Notes: generated from the letters alone by a model not told the origin. Counted from the stretch's first letter, positions 1 through 9,108 are shown. The stretch: 64,000 nt of DNA from Deinococcus sp. QL22 (GCF_023370075.1 NZ_CP097152.1:434001-498000); one strand, 5' to 3'. Program-made: numbers and translations.

Positions 1-2772
1 GCGGATGTTCATGCCCTGGATGCTGCTCCGCAGGACATTTTTGAAGCCGTCGAGGTGATCCGGAGAGTGCTCTGCGACGAGGCGCGTGACGAGCCGGTAC
101 GCTTCCGGGTGGTTGACGAGGGTGTCGTAGTCGCTGTCGAGCGTCACGGCTGCTGGAGAGATACTGGTTCCGTACTGCCTCGTCCAGCGGTGGGTGCCGG
201 ATCCAACCGTGTACTGTTCGCCGGTTCTGGGGAGGGTGACGTCCGCGCTGGTGTTGGGCGGGACAACCACCCGCAGGTCGATTTGTCCGTCCTGAATCCG
301 CCAGTCCACCTCCGTTTCACCGTACGGAGTGAGATGCCTCGCGCTGGCATGCGTGAGATTCCCGCCGGGGCGAGGTTCGATCTTCAGACGGCGGTAGCCT
401 GGCTCCGCGGGCGCCAGGCCGGCCACGGTGCGGTGCAGCCAGTCAGCGACCGCACCGAGCGCGTAATGGTTGAAGCTGGTCATTTCCCCAGGATTGATGC
501 TGCCGTCGGGCAGCATGCTGTCCCAACGTTCCCAGACAGTCGTGGCGCCCATCGTGACGGGATACAACCACGAGGGGCACTCCTGCTGGAGCAGCAGGTG
601 GTAGGCAGCATCGATCTCCCCGGCATGGGTGAGGGCGTCACAGATGAGTGGCGTGCCCACGAAGCCGGTGCTGATGAGGTAACCGTTCTCCCGGACGAGT
701 TCACGCAGGCGCCGCGCCGCTTGCAGGCGCTGAGGCTCTCCGGGCAGCAGCGCGAACTCCAGCGCGAGCGCGTACGCCGTACTGGAGTCGCTGAGAATCC
801 GGCCGTTGGGCGTGACGTACTCCCGGCTGAACGCGTCACGCACCTGCGCGGCCAGGCTGGCGTACGCCGCAGCATCCGCGGTCTTCCCCAGTACCTGGGC
901 CGTTTGAGCCACCAGATCGGCTGACCGCGCGAAGGAGGCGGTGGCGACCACGCCCGGCAGAGTGCGTCCGGCACCTGGGTTATTGGACGGGGCCACCGGG
1001 TCAAGCCAGTCACCGAATTGGAAATCCCGGTCCCACAGCAGCGTGTCGCCAGCACGGCTGGAAATGTACTCCACCCAGGCTTTCATGCTGCTGTACTGCC
1101 GTTCCAGGACGCGGGTGTCCCCGTAGCGCTGGTACAGCACCCAGGGCACGACCGTGGCGGCGTCCCCCCAGGCGGCGGCAGGCAGGGTGGCAGGAAGAAC
1201 CTGCGGAATCACGGCTGGCACCGCGCCACTCTCCTCCTGATCCGCGGCAAGGTCCGCGAGCCATGACGTGAGGAAGCCGTTCACGTCGTACAGGAAGCTC
1301 GCAGTGGGGGAAAACACCTGAATATCGCCGGTCCAGCCCATGCGCTCATCGCGCTGGGGGCAGTCCGTGGGCACGTCCAGAAAATTGCCACGCATCCCCC
1401 AGACAATGTTCTCGTGCAGCTGGTTGACCAGGGGGTCGCTGCACTGAAACCAGCCGGTGCGGTTCAGATCGGAATGCACCACCACGGCCTTGAGATCGTC
1501 CAGCCTGAGTTCACCTGGCCAGTTGTCCACCTCGGCGTACCGGAAGCCGTGGAAAGTAAAGGTGGGTTCCCAGGTTTCTGGTGCCCCGCCGCGCAGGATG
1601 TACCGGTCGGTCGCAGCGGCGAACCGGAGGGGACGCGTGCCCAGTTCTCCGTGCTCAAGTACCTCGGCGTGCCGCAGAGTGACTGTATGCCCCGCTTCAC
1701 CCTGCACCGTGAAGCGGATCCAGCCGACCAGATTCTGTCCGAAGTCCACCAACGTTTTCCCGGAGGGGGAGGTCATGATGGCCACAGGGTTCACCGTCTG
1801 GATGCGCCGCACTGGTGGGCCGTTGGGGGCGACCAGCGTCGCCCGGTCACGCTGGACACTCCGCACAGGTTGCCAGCCGGAATCGTCGTAGTTGGGAGCA
1901 CTCCAACCGGCCTGGTCAAGGCGGGCGTCATACGTTTCTCCGTCGTACAGGTCACTGGCCTGCAGAGCGCCGGTGCTGGCACGCCAGGAATCGTCGGTGA
2001 CCACGTGCTCCACAGTGCCGTCGGTGTACTGGAGTTCCAGCTGGGCCAGGAGCGCGAGGCGGTCGCCGTACAGATTGCGTTGCCCGCCGCCAAATCCCAG
2101 GCGGCCCCGGTACCAGCCGTCGCCGAGCAGGGCGCCCAGGGCGTTCATGCCTTCCCGAAGGAGGGGCATGACGTCGTGCGTCTGGTAGCGGAGGCGGTGC
2201 CCGTAGCTGGTCCAACCCGGCGCGAGGACGTGATCACCCACGCGCTGGCCATTTAAATGCGCTTCGTACACGCCGAGGGCGGTGATGTACAGCCTCGCGC
2301 TGGCGAGATCCGCCTTGATTTCGAACTCGCGGCGCAGCAGGGGGGCGGGTTGCGGGCAGTTGAGGTCCTCATCCCACCCAGGAGCAATAAAGGTGGCCTG
2401 CCAGTCACTGGGGCTCAGCAGTCCCACTTCAATGATCAGCGCTTCACTCCAGTCGCTGGCAAGGTCATGCGTCCCACAGACCCTCACCCGGATCTGCACC
2501 TGTTCACGGGAGGTCAGGGGCCGGAAGGGCCAGGGGCAGAGCACGGACTGGTCCGACTCGATCCAGTCTGTGGCTTCCAGCAGGTCGCCGTGAACGGTGC
2601 GGCATTCGATGCTGTACGCCTGCTGGTGCCAGTTTGGGGTTGCGGTTTCGGTCTGCCAGCTCAGGCGGGGTTCGCGTTCACCGATGCCGGTGGCGTCCCG
2701 GTGGTGTTCGGCCTGCACTTGGATGACGCGTTGGAGGGTGGTTGGAAGGCGAGCAGTGTTGGTGACGGTCAT
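1..2772 (-). CDS. Alpha-L-rhamnosidase, glycoside hydrolase family 78 (3' end outside the window)
   Basis: Hydrolyses terminal alpha-L-rhamnose from plant glycans or glycosides. The minus strand reads open for 924 codons from ATG at 2772 to base 1, so the C-terminus is missing. GH78 landmarks are visible: the catalytic-region motif DCPQRDERMGWTGD near residue 470, and WERWDSMLPDGS followed by MTSFNHYALGAVADWL near residue 750, both typical of the alpha/alpha barrel. The first half is beta-rich, as in the N-terminal rhamnosidase domains. No signal peptide is visible (the protein starts MTVTNTARLPT), so it probably acts in the cytoplasm on imported oligosaccharides. A GGAG lies upstream of the ATG. 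It is the last visible gene of the binding protein-permease-permease operon, 91 bp after the second permease, which suggests rhamnose-containing sugars as the transported substrate. Confidence 0.93.
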   Translation of the reverse strand, partial: MTVTNTARLPTTLQRVIQVQAEHHRDATGIGEREPRLSWQTETATPNWHQQAYSIECRTVHGDLLEATDWIESDQSVLCPWPFRPLTSREQVQIRVRVCGTHDLASDWSEALIIEVGLLSPSDWQATFIAPGWDEDLNCPQPAPLLRREFEIKADLASARLYITALGVYEAHLNGQRVGDHVLAPGWTSYGHRLRYQTHDVMPLLREGMNALGALLGDGWYRGRLGFGGGQRNLYGDRLALLAQLELQYTDGTVEHVVTDDSWRASTGALQASDLYDGETYDARLDQAGWSAPNYDDSGWQPVRSVQRDRATLVAPNGPPVRRIQTVNPVAIMTSPSGKTLVDFGQNLVGWIRFTVQGEAGHTVTLRHAEVLEHGELGTRPLRFAAATDRYILRGGAPETWEPTFTFHGFRYAEVDNWPGELRLDDLKAVVVHSDLNRTGWFQCSDPLVNQLHENIVWGMRGNFLDVPTDCPQRDERMGWTGDIQVFSPTASFLYDVNGFLTSWLADLAADQEESGAVPAVIPQVLPATLPAAAWGDAATVVPWVLYQRYGDTRVLERQYSSMKAWVEYISSRAGDTLLWDRDFQFGDWLDPVAPSNNPGAGRTLPGVVATASFARSADLVAQTAQVLGKTADAAAYASLAAQVRDAFSREYVTPNGRILSDSSTAYALALEFALLPGEPQRLQAARRLRELVRENGYLISTGFVGTPLICDALTHAGEIDAAYHLLLQQECPSWLYPVTMGATTVWERWDSMLPDGSINPGEMTSFNHYALGAVADWLHRTVAGLAPAEPGYRRLKIEPRPGGNLTHASARHLTPYGETEVDWRIQDGQIDLRVVVPPNTSADVTLPRTGEQYTVGSGTHRWTRQYGTSISPAAVTLDSDYDTLVNHPEAYRLVTRLVAEHSPDHLDGFKNVLRSSIQGMNIR

Positions 2773-2863
2773 ACAGAAGGGCTCCACTTCGAAGCGGGGA
2801 ACAACTCTTCACGGCGGCACTGCAGGTGAGGCCGTCCCGCCTGTGAATAGAAATCGGTGAAAT

Positions 2864-3742
2864 TCAGCCTTTGACGGCGCCGGTGGCCATGCCTTTCATC
2901 ACCATCTGGTTGAGCAGCAGGTACACCATCACAGTGGGCGCAACGGCCAGAGCGATTGACGCGAAGGTCGGCCCCCACTCCCGCTGGCCGTACTGTCCGG
3001 TGAAGGCCAGCAGGCCCGACTGCACCGTGCGCAGGTCTGGATTCTGGATGAAGGTCAGGGAGACCAGCAGGTCGTTCCACATGAAGAAAAACTGCACCAG
3101 GGCCACGGTAACGATGGCGTTGGAAACCATCGGCAACGCGATCTTGTAGAACACCTGGTAGATGGTCGCGCCGTCCATGATGGCTGCCTCAATGATCTCT
3201 CTGGCAAAAGACTTGAAGTAACCGACCAGGAAGAACACGACCAGGGGCAGCCCGAACGCGGTGTAGGTGATGATCAGCGCGAGGCGCGTGTCGAGCAGGT
3301 GCACCTTGAAATAGATGGTGAACAGGGGCAGCAACACGATCTGAATGGGAACCATGATGCCGGCAAGGAAGACCAGTGACGCCACATTGCGCAGTTTCCA
3401 GCGCATGATCTCGATGCCAAATGCGGCCATGGTACCCAGCACGATCACAAGGAGCAGCGCTGGCAGGACTGAGGTGACGCTGTTGACGAAGTACTTGCTC
3501 ATGTTGCCTTCAGTCCAGGCGCGGGCGTAGTTGCTCCATTCCAGCGTTTGCGGAAGGGCCCACATGGAGCTGGTCGAGAACTCCGCGGCGCCCTTAAGGG
3601 AGGACAGGAAAATCCAGACCACCGGGTACACCGAAACGAACAGGACGAGGAGCACCAGCAGAAGCATAGGCAGCTGGGAGAGCTGGATCATTGGACGGCG
3701 GGGCGGTTGTCCGGGATGTGGGAGCGAGGCAGAACGTTGCAT
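2864..3742 (-). CDS. Carbohydrate ABC transporter permease, MalG type
   Basis: Inner-membrane permease subunit of a CUT1-type sugar importer. Six hydrophobic segments are visible, beginning right after a short cytoplasmic N-terminus (LLLVLLVLFVSVYPVVWIF). The EAA loop that contacts the ATPase reads EIIEAAIMDGATIYQVFYKI, with a following proline, near residue 190. The 292 residues fit the MalG class. It lies 11 bp downstream of the MalF-type permease and so should be in the same transcript. No ATP-binding gene is in the window; CUT1 systems often share a distant MsmX-type ATPase. The substrate is not readable from the sequence but the neighbouring GH78 enzyme points to rhamnosylated glycans. 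Confidence 0.93.
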   Translation of the reverse strand: MQRSASLPHPGQPPRRPMIQLSQLPMLLLVLLVLFVSVYPVVWIFLSSLKGAAEFSTSSMWALPQTLEWSNYARAWTEGNMSKYFVNSVTSVLPALLLVIVLGTMAAFGIEIMRWKLRNVASLVFLAGIMVPIQIVLLPLFTIYFKVHLLDTRLALIITYTAFGLPLVVFFLVGYFKSFAREIIEAAIMDGATIYQVFYKIALPMVSNAIVTVALVQFFFMWNDLLVSLTFIQNPDLRTVQSGLLAFTGQYGQREWGPTFASIALAVAPTVMVYLLLNQMVMKGMATGAVKG

Positions 3743-3753
3743 AGGTCACTTCC

Positions 3754-4641
3754 TCATTCGGCGCCGCGGTTGCGCGACCGCCAGAAGATCAGCAGTGTGA
3801 CGAGCAGGCACTGGATGGCCAGCGTGAGCGCCAGGGTGCTGCCGTAGCCGTACTCGCCGTACGTGAAAGACGTCTTGTACATGTACAGCGTCAAGGGCGT
3901 CGTTGCGTTGCCAGGACCGCCACCCGTCAGGGCCAGGATGCTGTCGAAGACTTTGAGGGTACCGTTGAAGCTGAAAATCAGTGACGCAATGGTGATGGGG
4001 GCGAGGAGTGGCAACACTACGAACCGGGCGAGGCTCCAGCCCTGCGCGCCGTCCAGACGGGCCGCTTCAAGGGTGTCCTCAGGAATGTCGACCAGGCCGG
4101 TATAGAGCAAAATGGCGTAGAAGCCCATGGACTTCCAGATATCCATGGCCGCGATAATCCAGAAGGCGCTGGAGCCTTGCCCAAGGAAAGCCTGCACGGC
4201 GTGTTCAAGTCCCACCGATTGCAAGACACTGTTCACCAAGCCGTACTGGGGGGCGATGGCGAAAATTTTGACGAACAATTGCGCCACAGCAACCGTCGGC
4301 AGCACGACGGGAAGGAACACCAGGGTGCGCACCAGGGCCGAGGAACGCTTGAGGTAGAAGGCGTACAGCAGGGCCAACAACAGGCCGAACAGAACTTGGC
4401 CGGTCGAGACCAATAACGCGTATTTGGTGCCGAACCACAGCGCCTTCAGGAAGTTGGGGTCTTCAGTGAGGCGCAGGTAGTTTGTGAAGCCGACGAACTT
4501 GAACCCGGCGATCGGTGAGCCTTCGTAGAAGGTGTAGCCCAGTGACCACGCAATGGGTACAAGCAGCACCAGGGTGTAGAGCAGCAGGGCGGGGCCAACG
4601 AAGATCAGGATGGCGCGCCAGTCGCGAAGCGTTTTTTCCAT
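3754..4641 (-). CDS. Carbohydrate ABC transporter permease, MalF type
   Basis: Partner permease of the CUT1 sugar importer. The protein begins with a short cytoplasmic tail and a first membrane helix (LIFVGPALLLYTLVLLVPIAW), and the EAA loop near residue 195 reads EAARLDGAQGWSLARFVVLP. The 295 residues fit the short MalF-like family rather than E. coli MalF with its large periplasmic insert. It starts 51 bp downstream of the binding-protein gene, and a strong stem-loop sits in that gap, the usual arrangement that lets the binding protein be made in excess over the permeases. Confidence 0.93.
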   Translation of the reverse strand: MEKTLRDWRAILIFVGPALLLYTLVLLVPIAWSLGYTFYEGSPIAGFKFVGFTNYLRLTEDPNFLKALWFGTKYALLVSTGQVLFGLLLALLYAFYLKRSSALVRTLVFLPVVLPTVAVAQLFVKIFAIAPQYGLVNSVLQSVGLEHAVQAFLGQGSSAFWIIAAMDIWKSMGFYAILLYTGLVDIPEDTLEAARLDGAQGWSLARFVVLPLLAPITIASLIFSFNGTLKVFDSILALTGGGPGNATTPLTLYMYKTSFTYGEYGYGSTLALTLAIQCLLVTLLIFWRSRNRGAE

Positions 4642-4653
4642 GGGGGCTCCAAA

Positions 4654-4687
4654 GCGCAGCGGCCCCCTGCTGGGCGGTCCGCTGCGC
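4654..4687 (-). promoter_or_regulatory. Intercistronic stem-loop between binding protein and permease genes
   Basis: Nine-base perfect arms GCGCAGCGG and CCGCTGCGC face each other across a 16-nt loop in the 51-bp gap after the binding-protein stop codon. There is no T-run on the minus strand. By analogy with other sugar ABC operons such a hairpin stabilises the upstream mRNA or terminates part of the transcripts; that role is inferred. Confidence 0.55.
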
Positions 4688-4692
4688 GTGAA

Positions 4693-5961
4693 TTATTTCT
4701 GTGCGGCTTGTAAGTCCCGGAGGTAGTCCTGCGGGCTCATATCACCGGTGATGAGAGGCTGAACGTTGTCGAGGGAGACGGCGAAGGCCTTAGGCCCGAA
4801 GAGCGCCTCGAAGAAGAGGAACGGGCTCTTGGCGCTGTTGATCTTCTGCTGAACCATTGTGGTCAGCGCCGGGACATTCTGGGCACGCTGGGTAACCTTA
4901 AAGCCAGTGATCAGACCCTGCTCGGCGAACGCCTTATTGCCGAAGTTGCTGAAGACCGATTTCATCCAGGCCTGGAGGGCAGCGTCATTTTGCTTCTGAC
5001 TGATCGCGACCACGAGTCCCGTGTTCATGTTCCAGTCGTTCAGTGTGCCTTTGCCGCCCTGAACAGTGGGGAAGTTGAAAAACCCGATGTTGCTGTTGCC
5101 GATTTTGTTCTGCTTGGGATCATTGAAGTTACCCAGCGCCCAACTGCCCATGTAGAGCATCGCGGCCTTCCCCTGCATGAAGGTGTCCAGGGCGGTCTGG
5201 TAGTCAATGGTGTTGACGCCTAGGCCAAAGTACCCTTTCTTGCCGAGGTCGGCGACTGCCGTAGCGGCTTCGACAAAGCCCGCATCAGTGAGCTTGAGCT
5301 GTCCCTTGGCGACGCGCTGCATCACGTCAGAGCCGTACTTGCGTGCGGCGTAATTGCCAATCAGGCGGGTCAGGGGCCATTTCTGTTCGCCTGAGGCGGA
5401 GAAGGGCTGGATGCCTTTTTGCTTGAACTTCTCGGCGGCAGTGACGAGCTCGTTCCAGGTTTTGGGTTCCTTAACGCCGTTGTCGGCAAACAGTTTCTTG
5501 TTGTACCAGAAGCCTTCAATGTTGAGTTCTAGGGGCAGGGCGATGAGTTTTCCACTAAAAAGCTGTTTGTTGATGGAAACGGCAGCGGGGTTGAGCTGGT
5601 TGTAGATGCCGAGCTTTTTGAAAGTGGCTTCGATATCGACAAGCAACCCTTTTTGTGCCAGTTGGACGGTCTGGGTGTTGGCGGGAGCGCTGAAGAGGGT
5701 CGGCAGATTGTCGGCGGCCCCCAAGCGTTCGAGCTGTTGCTGCAGCTGCGTTTGGTCGGCGTTCTGGTACTGGACTTTCACGCCCGGCTTCTGCTTGGTG
5801 TAGGCCTGCGACAGATCAAGAATGGTTTTGGTGTAACCCTGCGTCACGGGCTGCGGAGAAAGAAAGACGATGGTTTTGTTGCTTTGGGCGGAGGCCGGGG
5901 AGAGCAGAATGCTGAGCAAAACAAGGGGTGACAGGCGGGCGATACGGGTGGGAATGTTCAC
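4693..5961 (-). CDS. Extracellular sugar-binding protein of an ABC transporter
   Basis: Solute-binding protein (family 1, MalE/UgpB type) that captures the sugar outside the membrane. I choose the GTG at 5961: AAGGAGC lies 5 bases before it, and the protein then starts with a clean signal peptide (MNIPTRIARLSPLVLLSILL ending SPASAQ). An open frame runs upstream to 6123 but lacks these signals. The mature protein of about 397 residues has the binding-protein fold motifs (KTWNELVTAAEKFKQKG; GKAAMLYMGSWALGNF). It is a close paralogue of the protein at 10478-11740, sharing long stretches such as LPLELNIEGFWYNKKLF. Its promoter region carries a candidate LacI operator at 6037-6053. Confidence 0.94.
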   Translation of the reverse strand: MNIPTRIARLSPLVLLSILLSPASAQSNKTIVFLSPQPVTQGYTKTILDLSQAYTKQKPGVKVQYQNADQTQLQQQLERLGAADNLPTLFSAPANTQTVQLAQKGLLVDIEATFKKLGIYNQLNPAAVSINKQLFSGKLIALPLELNIEGFWYNKKLFADNGVKEPKTWNELVTAAEKFKQKGIQPFSASGEQKWPLTRLIGNYAARKYGSDVMQRVAKGQLKLTDAGFVEAATAVADLGKKGYFGLGVNTIDYQTALDTFMQGKAAMLYMGSWALGNFNDPKQNKIGNSNIGFFNFPTVQGGKGTLNDWNMNTGLVVAISQKQNDAALQAWMKSVFSNFGNKAFAEQGLITGFKVTQRAQNVPALTTMVQQKINSAKSPFLFFEALFGPKAFAVSLDNVQPLITGDMSPQDYLRDLQAAQK

Positions 5962-6036
5962 GGTAAGCTCCTTAGGAATGAGGTCGGAAGGCCGGGGTCG
6001 ATGTTGTGCCATAGGAACAGGGAGGGTAGAAGAGGA

Positions 6037-6053
6037 ATGTAAACGTTGTGATT
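6037..6053. promoter_or_regulatory. Candidate LacI-family operator, copy 1
   Basis: ATGTAAACGTTGTGATT, about 75 bases upstream of the binding-protein start. The identical 17 bases recur at 7181-7197 in front of the lacI-type gene. The centre AACGTT is palindromic with the CG typical of LacI-family sites. The identity in two promoters next to the regulator gene is the evidence; binding is inferred. Confidence 0.7.
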
Positions 6054-6122
6054 TGCGCCCAGATGTGGTCAGCAAGAGGTGATAACAGGGTGGGCAGAGG
6101 GACGCGGGAGAGGTGCTGGCCA

Positions 6123-7136
6123 TCAGCTGGAGCCGCGGACGATCAATCTGGTGGGGAGGGTCACTCGGAGAGGGGAGAGGGGCAGGGTGCTGTCGAGCCG
6201 GGAGAGGATCATCTGAGCTGACTTCTGTCCGAGTTCGCTGAGTGGGTGGTGGATGGACGTCAGGGCCGGATCCACGTACCGGGTGATTTCAAGGTCATCA
6301 AATCCGACAATGGCCAGATCAGCGGGGATATTCAGGCCGCGTGTCACTGCCTCGCGGAGCACACCGATGGCCATTCGGTCGGTTGCAGCGATCACAGCAT
6401 CCGGAGCTGCGGCGATCAGCTGGTCGAACACGCTGCGGGCCCCTTCAAAGGAGTAGTCCGCAGCAAAAACGAGCGTCGGATCCAGTGGGAGGCTGCAGTC
6501 TGTCAGGCCGTCGTGATACCCGCTGTACCGTTCCGTGTTGTGGTAAGCGTCAAGGTCACGCGGACCGCCCAGAAAGGCCACGCGCCGCCGCCCTCGGGCG
6601 TGCAGATGGCATACGGCTTCACGAACGCCCGACCGGTAATCGACGCAGATGACCGGCACGTCCTCTGGCAGGTCTGGTTGATCAATGGCGACGAGCGGAG
6701 TGTTCAGGAAAGGCTGGAGAGCGCCAGCATTGTTGGCAAATGGAATGAAGATGCCGCCATCGAATTGCCCCTGCGCCAGTCCCCGTCCATAAGCGGAGAG
6801 GTCCGCTTTTTTGAAGTTGCTGACGCTGAGGGTGTACCCGGCATCCTCTAGGGTGCCGACCATGGCCTCAATGATGATTGCGATGGCAGGATCAGCCAGG
6901 TTGCCGAAGGCCGGTTTGTCATCCTGGCCGTACGCGACGAGAGCAACGGCAAAACTCTGCCCGGTTCGCATTGCCCGGGCCGCCTGATGGGGGTGATAGT
7001 CCAGAGTCCGGACGGCATTTAGCACGGCTTCCCTGGTTTTGTCGCTGACCTTTTCTCCGCCGTTCAGCACGTATGAGACGGTTTTAAAGCTGACGCTGGC
7101 CTGCAAAGCGACGTCTTTGATGGTGGCGCGTTTCAA
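6123..7136 (-). CDS. LacI family transcriptional regulator
   Basis: Sugar-responsive repressor. Residues 4-25 form the LacI helix-turn-helix and hinge (TIKDVALQASVSFKTVSYVLNG), followed by a periplasmic-binding-protein-like sensor domain (AAPDAVIAATDRMAIGVLREA; DLAIVGFDDLEITRYVDPALTSI). The 337 residues are normal for the family. The start is TTG at 7136, preceded by AGGAGG with a 7-base spacer. It is divergent in sense from nothing nearby but lies just upstream of the binding-protein gene on the same strand. Operator copies before itself and before the binding protein suggest autoregulation and control of the transport operon. The effector is unknown, probably a rhamnose-containing sugar. 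Confidence 0.95.
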   Translation of the reverse strand: MKRATIKDVALQASVSFKTVSYVLNGGEKVSDKTREAVLNAVRTLDYHPHQAARAMRTGQSFAVALVAYGQDDKPAFGNLADPAIAIIIEAMVGTLEDAGYTLSVSNFKKADLSAYGRGLAQGQFDGGIFIPFANNAGALQPFLNTPLVAIDQPDLPEDVPVICVDYRSGVREAVCHLHARGRRRVAFLGGPRDLDAYHNTERYSGYHDGLTDCSLPLDPTLVFAADYSFEGARSVFDQLIAAAPDAVIAATDRMAIGVLREAVTRGLNIPADLAIVGFDDLEITRYVDPALTSIHHPLSELGQKSAQMILSRLDSTLPLSPLRVTLPTRLIVRGSS

Positions 7137-7180
7137 TAGTTTTCCTCCTTCCAGTTGAAGGTGCTGAACTTGATATTCAG

Positions 7181-7197
7181 ATGTAAACGTTGTGATT
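7181..7197. promoter_or_regulatory. Candidate LacI-family operator, copy 2
   Basis: ATGTAAACGTTGTGATT, 45 bases upstream of the lacI-type start codon and identical to 6037-6053. The position fits autoregulation. Confidence 0.7.
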
Positions 7198-7312
7198 CAA
7201 GAGTAGACCTCTGCATTCATCATGTCAAGCTCCGTTCAGCAACACCTCCACCGAAACCTCGGGTTTCTTTTTTTCTACGGTGGCAAAATCGACTTGCTAG
7301 AATCAAGTCATC

Positions 7313-8335
7313 ATGGCTCGTCAATATCGTCGTCATGCACCAGACCGGGAAGAAACGCTGCACCGCTTAACTCCGATGTGTCCGGTCTGCGGTGCCTTCG
7401 CGCCGCTGGATTACCACAACAGTCGGTCTGTGGTGGGGATGCAGGAGCAGGTGAAGTACACCCTGAAAATTCGTCGATGTCGGAATGAGGCGTGTGACTG
7501 GTTCCGCAGACCCCTGCGCCCTGAAGCGGAAGGGCGTTTGGCTCTCCCGTACAGCGAATATGGTTTTGATGTCCTGGCGTTTATCGGCCGGGAACGCTTT
7601 GCGTTCCACCGTACTGTCCCAGAAATCCATACCCTGTTATCGCAACAACAGGTGGAGATCAGCCAGCGTCAAGTCACTCATCTGATCGCTCGGTACGAAG
7701 AATTGTTGGCGTCCAAACTGATGCATCCGGATCACTGGCAGGCCAAGCTACAACAGCAAGGTCGGGTGATCCTGAGCTTGGATGGGTTACAGCCTGATGT
7801 CGGTCATGACGTGCTGTGGCTGATCCGGGAAGTGCTTTCAGGAGAAATTTTGCTGGCTCGTCCCCTAGTGACGAGTTCAGAAGATGACCTCGCTTCGCTG
7901 CTTAGGGAAGTCAAAGAGGCGCTCACCGAGCGCCTCCCGGTCGTTGGCGTCATCAGCGATGGACAGCGAGCGATTCGCCTGGCGATTCAACAGGTCTTTC
8001 CAGGGATCCCTCATCAGTTATGCCAGTTCCATTCGCTGCGAGAGGCCGCCCGGCCTCTGCTGGACGTGGACCGTCATGCCAAAGTGCAACTTAAAAAGCG
8101 TCTGCGAGGCGTCAAAAAAATTGAATCCGCTCTGGAAGCGCGTCAAGACCCTCAGGCACGAGTTTTACTCGACTACGCGCTCACCGTCAGAAGCGCCCTG
8201 ACGGATGATGGTCGTCCGCCGCTGGTCGCCAGCGGCTTGCGGCTCCAAGAGCGAATCCAGCATATTCACGACTCTTTGGAGCGCCTTGAAGAGACGCCCC
8301 AGAAAAAAGGGGGGGTCAAGCCGATCAAGACTTGA
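7313..8335 (+). CDS. Transposase, N-terminal part (DDE, ISL3/MULE-like)
   Basis: First 340 residues of the transposase. An N-terminal zinc-ribbon-like motif (CPVCG near residue 24, then CRNEACDW) is followed by the first two acidic catalytic positions: LSLDGLQPD near residue 160 and ISDGQRAI near residue 215, then QLCQFH. The reading frame ends at 8335 just after the run AAAAAAGGGGGGG (8303-8315). The continuation lies in the -1 frame at 8332-8940, so either ribosomal slippage on the A6G7 tract or a single-base change joins the halves. The family is assigned by overall pattern only; I cannot name the IS group with certainty. Confidence 0.8.
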   Translation: MARQYRRHAPDREETLHRLTPMCPVCGAFAPLDYHNSRSVVGMQEQVKYTLKIRRCRNEACDWFRRPLRPEAEGRLALPYSEYGFDVLAFIGRERFAFHRTVPEIHTLLSQQQVEISQRQVTHLIARYEELLASKLMHPDHWQAKLQQQGRVILSLDGLQPDVGHDVLWLIREVLSGEILLARPLVTSSEDDLASLLREVKEALTERLPVVGVISDGQRAIRLAIQQVFPGIPHQLCQFHSLREAARPLLDVDRHAKVQLKKRLRGVKKIESALEARQDPQARVLLDYALTVRSALTDDGRPPLVASGLRLQERIQHIHDSLERLEETPQKKGGVKPIKT

Positions 8336-8940
8336 GTCGTCTGAGACGACATCTTCAGCAAGCTCTTCAGGAAGAGGGTCAACCTTGGGAGGCCTTGAGC
8401 CAAGCGCACACCTCCGTGATGCGTATCGCGCAAGTCCTCCAAAATCCCGGTGAGGACGAAGCGCACATCGTCCAGCAACAGTTTCAGCGCGTTCTCTTCT
8501 CCGTGCAACGTCAGCAACAGCAACAGAGTCTGCCTGAGGTCTCGAGTGCGCTGGCGCACTTCATCAAGATCTTGACGGCTCAACAGGACTGGCTCTTTCA
8601 TTGCTACCGTGTACCGGGGTTGCCTCGAACGAACAATGCACTGGAACAGTATTTTGGCTCGGCCAAGCGTTATGAACGTCGTGTCAGCGGCCAGAAATCA
8701 GCTTCGCCGAGTTTGGTCATCCGTGGATACGTCCGTCTGGTCGCCGCAGTGGCGACCAGGAAAGGCATGATCCGTCCGCAAGACCTTCAGCCGACGAAGG
8801 TCGAGCAGTGGCGTGCAGTACGTCAAAAATTGGAACGCCGTCAGGAAATTCGCCGGCTCCAGTCACGGTTTCGGCGAACCCCCCAGGCCTGCCTCGCTCA
8901 ACTTGAAGCAGATTGGGACAAGCTGATTTTGCCACCGTAG
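8332..8940 (+). CDS. Transposase, C-terminal part
   Basis: Continues the transposase in the -1 frame; read across the G-run the junction gives GQADQDLSRLRRHL. The third catalytic residue is in the motif RTNNALEQYFGSAKR near residue 100 of this part. A TTG at 8332 could start a separate protein but no ribosome-binding site is evident, so expression as a fusion by frameshifting is more likely if the element is active. The stop codon TAG lies within the right inverted repeat. Confidence 0.75.
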   Translation: MSRLRRHLQQALQEEGQPWEALSQAHTSVMRIAQVLQNPGEDEAHIVQQQFQRVLFSVQRQQQQQSLPEVSSALAHFIKILTAQQDWLFHCYRVPGLPRTNNALEQYFGSAKRYERRVSGQKSASPSLVIRGYVRLVAAVATRKGMIRPQDLQPTKVEQWRAVRQKLERRQEIRRLQSRFRRTPQACLAQLEADWDKLILPP

Positions 8941-9108
8941 TTTTTGAAAGAAGAAGCGGCACCTCTCAGGCGGGATCGTTCTTTAGCGTTGCCTGCCCTG
9001 CGAATGAACCGGAAGCGGGGTATGGGGCGCGGCTTGAGGGTGTCCCAACAGGGCGGGTGCGCCTGCGGCACGTACTGACCGCACCCTGCACCCATGTCGG
9101 GGAAACGC

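Larger units (their letters stand above)
7275..8940 (+). mobile_element. Insertion sequence, about 1.67 kb, DDE transposase in two frames
   Basis: Terminal inverted repeats are visible: left end 7275-7296 begins CTACGGTGGCAAAATC, and the right end 8919-8940 reads the same inward (CTACGGTGGCAAAATC then AGCTTG against GACTTG at the left). Both ends abut a run of T (TTTTT), a possible 5-bp target duplication, though a T-run is weak evidence. The transposase stop codon TAG forms the last three bases of the right repeat. The element sits between the LacI regulator and the second sugar locus. Confidence 0.88.

Noticed and set aside
55..924. Long plus-strand open frame of 289 codons
   Set aside because: It is antisense to the GH78 rhamnosidase, which has clear motifs on the minus strand; its product is Arg/Gly-rich without any family pattern.
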